Shown here in pieces: positions 61,601 to 64,000 of a stretch of DNA of 64,000 bases. Made by a program: the position numbers and the translations under genes. The notes under the pieces are model-generated. The model did not search any database and was not told the origin of the DNA. It was given only the letters and a program-made list of their open reading frames with translations. Each line of letters begins with the position of its first letter. Position 1 is the stretch's first letter. Origin of the DNA: VAZQ01 sp963841705 (GTDB taxonomy: Bacteria > Pseudomonadota > Alphaproteobacteria > Rhizobiales > Xanthobacteraceae); contig CAWJDY010000045.1 in assembly GCA_963841705.1 (NCBI GenBank), positions 62,001-126,000 on the forward strand, given 5' to 3'.

Positions 61601-63294
61601 AGGCCGTCGCGCGATCGGTCAAGGAGCTGCGCGAGACCGCGGAGATGGCCACGCAAAGTGCGTCGAAGACGATCGCGCGCACGCTACGCGAGCTCCAGGA
61701 CTCCACGCAGTCCGCGGTCGAGCAATCCAAGCAGAGCGCGTCCGCAGCCGTCTCGGAGATTCTGGAGACTCAGAACATGCTGCGCTCGGACACCACCGCG
61801 CTGTTCGAGCGCCTGCGCGAGGCCAACATTCTGCTGCAGGAGGTCTTGAGCGGCGCGCATGAGAACATGAGCGAGATCGAAAGCACGCTGGTCACGCGCG
61901 TGGCCGATTTCGTCGGCGCCATGAACGAGGTCGCGCAAAAGACCGGCACCGCAAACAGCGAAGTCGAGCGCAACATCACCGGCTTCCAGACCATGGCGGC
62001 ACAAACCATCTCGGACCTCACGCAGCTTGCGACCCAGTTCGACTCCCACGGCCGTTCGCTGGCGGAGGCCGTAGCGCTGATCGACACCAGCAATCGGCGC
62101 ACCGAGGGGGCAATCACGGAGCGACGCAATTCACTGCAGCAACTGATCGCGACTCTCGAGGACAAGAGCAACGATCTCGAGCAGCGGCTCACGCGCTTCG
62201 CCAGCGTGCTCGACGAATCGCTGGAAGGAGCAACCGAGCGCGCACGCGAGATCGCCCGTCTCACTGCCGATGCAACCACAGGCGGGGCTCGGGCCATCGC
62301 CGAAAGCTTCGAATCAATCCGCAGCAATGCCGAGGAGGAGCGCACGCGCATGGGCGAGGCCCTCCAGGCGATCTATCAGGACGCCACCGCCGAATCGAAC
62401 GCGATGTTTGGGCAGGCGGCCCAGCGTTTCGCTGACGTGCTGCAGGGCCTGAAGAGCATGGCTTCGGAAATGCAGCATGAGCTCGAGACCACGCGCGCCG
62501 AGCTGCGCAGAGGCGTGCTCGAGCTGCCGCAGGAAACCGCGGACAGCGCCGCCCAGATGCGCCGCGTGATCGTCGATCAGATCGAGGCGCTGGCTGAGCT
62601 CAACCGCATCGTCGCCCGCCACGGCCGAGGGATGGATGCGATCGAGCCCGCCATGCGGCGCGCCGAGCCCGCGACTGTAGCTCGGCGGGCGGTGCAGGAG
62701 GACATGGTACTCACTAATGGCGGCCCGCGGTCTGAGCCGCCCCGGCAACGCGAACGCGCGGACATCACCGACATGGCTGCGCCGCCGATCGCGACCCGCC
62801 GCACGGAAGCACCCCCTGTCAGTCCTGCGCCAACGGCGGGAGGACGCGCCGGCTGGCTTTCCGAGCTGCTCACGCGGGCCTCGCAGGAGGCGGAGCCTGC
62901 CGAGCCGGCGCTGCGCGAGCCCCCGCACGAGGGCCCGCGTGCCGAGCGCAGCACGATCGATTCCCTGGATTCACTTGCGGTCGACATTGCGCGCATGATC
63001 GACCACGATGCTGCCGCTGAGCTCTGGGAGCGCTACAATCGCGGTGAGCGCAACGTTTTCTCGCGCAAGCTCTATACGCCGCAGGGCCAGCGAGCCTTCG
63101 AGGAGATTCGCAAGAAGTATCGCAGCGATCGCGACTTCACCCGGACCGTGGATCGTTACATCGGCGAGTTCGAGCGGCTGCTCGAGGAGGTCTCGCGCGA
63201 CGACCGAGGCCAGGTCGTGGCCCGCACCTATCTCACGTCGGAAACCGGCAAGGTGTACACCCTGCTCGCTCACGCAGCCGGCCGCTTCGAGTAA
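58699..63294 (+). CDS. Giant membrane-anchored coiled-coil protein
   Basis: A 1531-residue protein. It has an acidic, Pro-rich cytoplasmic start (1-110), two close membrane helices (about 113-133, TVFAVAWVVAGLIFGWMYL; and about 145-170), and a very long amphipathic helical region (about 180-1330). That region repeats motifs such as ITETILQRSQRVSDELRES and ERLGERTQEVSAAMRDYLD, and resembles apolipoprotein/EzrA-type rods. A Pro/Arg linker follows, then a conserved C-terminal domain (about 1430-1531, MIDHDAAAELWERYNRGERN). Both termini should face the cytoplasm. Such proteins occur in Bradyrhizobium relatives. A role in envelope or division scaffolding is inferred, not shown. Confidence 0.75.
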   Translation: MANTPKKIKDPTEAALSAIQDALSIRDEVTPEPQPSATPGETQTEAQVVEEESFEPPWRRTRAAAPDVDEFAPEVRPPQQETALRRPANDDRESIGQILRSLQHRPARTSYQIATVFAVAWVVAGLIFGWMYLPQLEGALSPTGLTAPVLAVLAAIFFAPIIFFYVLAHTAWRSQELRLITQSMAEVAMRLAEPETIAQESIVTVGQAIRREVAAMGDGVERALARAAELEALVANEVSTLEHAYNDNEVRIRALLQDLGSQRDTLVGQAAQIRDAINSVHLDLGHDVSQISELVSEQVNEASRRITHTLAEKAEHITRALGHAGDTMIQTLGERGGDLLDRLETTSRETSQAIAAASDRLTSTLNFKTDHIGDEFTEITANLQHMMSVRLERITEGFAQKSAAVLDMMTNRSQEMTDLAIETGNQLAETISGRIEEVNTTLKNTGDSLVLDLSLRGGDVVSKLEQTGARITETILQRSQRVSDELRESVDSLGDMIGNRGDAVREMIAARLQSFEDMFSHGGAELAERIARDSTTLGNLITRHLAEFDRTVKTYGGEMVERLGERTQEVSAAMRDYLDNFDTRVTTKSAEVTASLDQQFARFRDSLDVRAQTLSEALGSRVMDIAKTMAEGGKEVVGALDKRIADVTNVIDVRGAKLAESIGEKIDDIDKALGVHATEVANNLDTRIGRFEELLVGRAEAVTREIETRSQSAAELLAARTEHLSSAIKSSAGEAAQALEQLTSSTTQALSTRVEQFSTLIKTSSAESERAIGNLSHSASNLIGTRLQQLSEAIKTEAGDAERLLSQVTANTTAAIRSSAHDAERVMTGMSTGVSNVLKQNAGDVERTLLALSAEVARNFVGKADEISTAVSQRASEMTRIIDDKSSGLLGALTAKSQEFAVEVGRVTEHAVKAIEAKAFTFTQTMMDNSEQIARLINEASHAATGAVSQSLQQLQSDHSTAAQTTSEAVARSVKELRETAEMATQSASKTIARTLRELQDSTQSAVEQSKQSASAAVSEILETQNMLRSDTTALFERLREANILLQEVLSGAHENMSEIESTLVTRVADFVGAMNEVAQKTGTANSEVERNITGFQTMAAQTISDLTQLATQFDSHGRSLAEAVALIDTSNRRTEGAITERRNSLQQLIATLEDKSNDLEQRLTRFASVLDESLEGATERAREIARLTADATTGGARAIAESFESIRSNAEEERTRMGEALQAIYQDATAESNAMFGQAAQRFADVLQGLKSMASEMQHELETTRAELRRGVLELPQETADSAAQMRRVIVDQIEALAELNRIVARHGRGMDAIEPAMRRAEPATVARRAVQEDMVLTNGGPRSEPPRQRERADITDMAAPPIATRRTEAPPVSPAPTAGGRAGWLSELLTRASQEAEPAEPALREPPHEGPRAERSTIDSLDSLAVDIARMIDHDAAAELWERYNRGERNVFSRKLYTPQGQRAFEEIRKKYRSDRDFTRTVDRYIGEFERLLEEVSRDDRGQVVARTYLTSETGKVYTLLAHAAGRFE

Positions 63295-63319
63295 AACCAC
63301 AGAGTCCAGCAGGCCGGCG

Positions 63320-64000
63320 ATGAGCCGACCTGTCCTGACTTTGTCGGTTCGTGCCGAGCGCTGGCCGATTGCGGGATCATTCGTCATCAGCCGTGGCGCC
63401 AAGAGCGAAGCAGTGGTGGTGGTGGCTGAATTAGCGCGTGGGGATCATCGCGGGCGCGGCGAGTGCGTTCCCTATGCCCGCTATGGCGACACCGTCGCCG
63501 GCGTGGCGGAGGCGATCAAGGCGATGGCCACCGAGCTGGCGCGCGGCCTCGACCGAATGGGCCTGCAGAGCGCGATGCCTACGGGGGCAGCGCGCAATGC
63601 CCTTGACTGCGCGTTCTGGGATCTTGAGGCCAAGTGTGCGGGCCAGCGCGTCCATGAGCTTCTCGGCGAAGGGCCGCCGAAGCCGCTGCTCACGGCCTAC
63701 ACGATCTCGCTCGGCACCTCGCAAGAGATGGCGCAACAGGCGGCGGCAGCGTCCCACCGCCCGCTGCTCAAGATCAAGTTGGGCGCTCCTGGGGATCCGG
63801 AGCGAATTGCCGCCGTGCGCCATGCAGCACCGCGCGCGAAGCTGATTGTCGATGCCAATGAAGGCTGGACGCCAGATGATCTGGAGCAGAACCTCGCCGC
63901 CTGCGCGGAGGCCGGCGTGACCTTGGTCGAGCAGCCCTTGCCGGCGGATCAAGACGATGCGCTCGAGCGTACAGCGCGGCCGATCGCCGTGTGCGCCGAC
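63320..64000 (+). CDS. Dipeptide (L-Ala-D/L-Glu) epimerase, partial
   Basis: 227 codons of an enolase-superfamily epimerase, cut by the window edge. It starts MSRPVLTLSVRAERWPIAGS at ATG 63320, 25 bp after the coiled-coil gene. Catalytic features: K151-I-K153 (LLKIKLG, KxK base), D178 (IVDANEGW), E204 (LVEQPLP) and D227 (CAD), the three metal ligands. It would convert L-Ala-D-Glu to L-Ala-L-Glu in recycling of cell-wall peptides. The C-terminal third with the second lysine lies beyond the window. Confidence 0.85.
   Translation, partial: MSRPVLTLSVRAERWPIAGSFVISRGAKSEAVVVVAELARGDHRGRGECVPYARYGDTVAGVAEAIKAMATELARGLDRMGLQSAMPTGAARNALDCAFWDLEAKCAGQRVHELLGEGPPKPLLTAYTISLGTSQEMAQQAAAASHRPLLKIKLGAPGDPERIAAVRHAAPRAKLIVDANEGWTPDDLEQNLAACAEAGVTLVEQPLPADQDDALERTARPIAVCAD

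Overview
This is a GC-rich chromosomal window whose gene content points to an alphaproteobacterium of the order Hyphomicrobiales, close to Bradyrhizobium, Rhodopseudomonas or Rhodoplanes. The reasons are the many tripartite-tricarboxylate (Bug) and PF04392-type substrate-binding proteins, DUF1194, DUF5681, small Bradyrhizobiaceae-type ORFs, an Hpt protein beside a giant coiled-coil membrane protein, and several GC-rich intergenic palindromes. The genus is inferred from gene content only. No rRNA, complete tRNA or CRISPR array was seen.

Layout. 1-4 kb: an emrAB-type drug efflux pair divergent from a LysR regulator, with a fragment of an integrase on the left edge. 4-13 kb: a mosaic of secreted Gly/His-rich proteins, an IS630 element with a slippery A7 frameshift site, an integrase remnant, an RND adaptor remnant, a GH15 glycosidase and a PF04392 substrate-binding protein. 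Short fossils of a second emrA/lysR locus are scattered here. 13-16 kb: cytochrome P460, then decayed genes (SnoaL-like, DUF2442/DUF4160, hydroxypyruvate isomerase). 16-21 kb: a DUF1194 protein, a hybrid histidine kinase, and a translationally coupled zinc-metallopeptidase/ATP-grasp pair. 21-36 kb: a catabolic and transport region with four Bug proteins, a TauD-like dioxygenase, a 2-hydroxyacid dehydrogenase, a Rieske ring-hydroxylating dioxygenase with an MFS carrier, a patatin, and a complete nitrate/sulfonate/taurine-type ABC operon. 36-40 kb: envelope genes, including signal peptidase I and a CoxE-like VWA protein.

40-50 kb is the most rearranged part. It holds DUF5681, a graveyard of fragments (SDR, PF04392, PolB-like exonuclease), half of a tRNA-Cys, and a GMC/gluconate-dehydrogenase-type pair. 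It also holds two copies of a module made of a PF04392 substrate-binding gene divergent from a compact tyrosine recombinase, the second copy decayed. 50-64 kb returns to ordinary chromosome: a GntR regulator with a signal-less binding-protein-fold gene, pcm, a peptidoglycan-binding protein, an SGNH hydrolase, a ferredoxin reductase/ferredoxin pair, a frameshifted Hpt gene, a 1531-residue coiled-coil protein, and the start of a dipeptide epimerase.

The best candidates for something new are the metallopeptidase/ATP-grasp operon (19259-21315), the duplicated binding-protein/recombinase module (45607-47462 and 48117-49643), and the signal-less binding-protein-fold gene (50898-51791).
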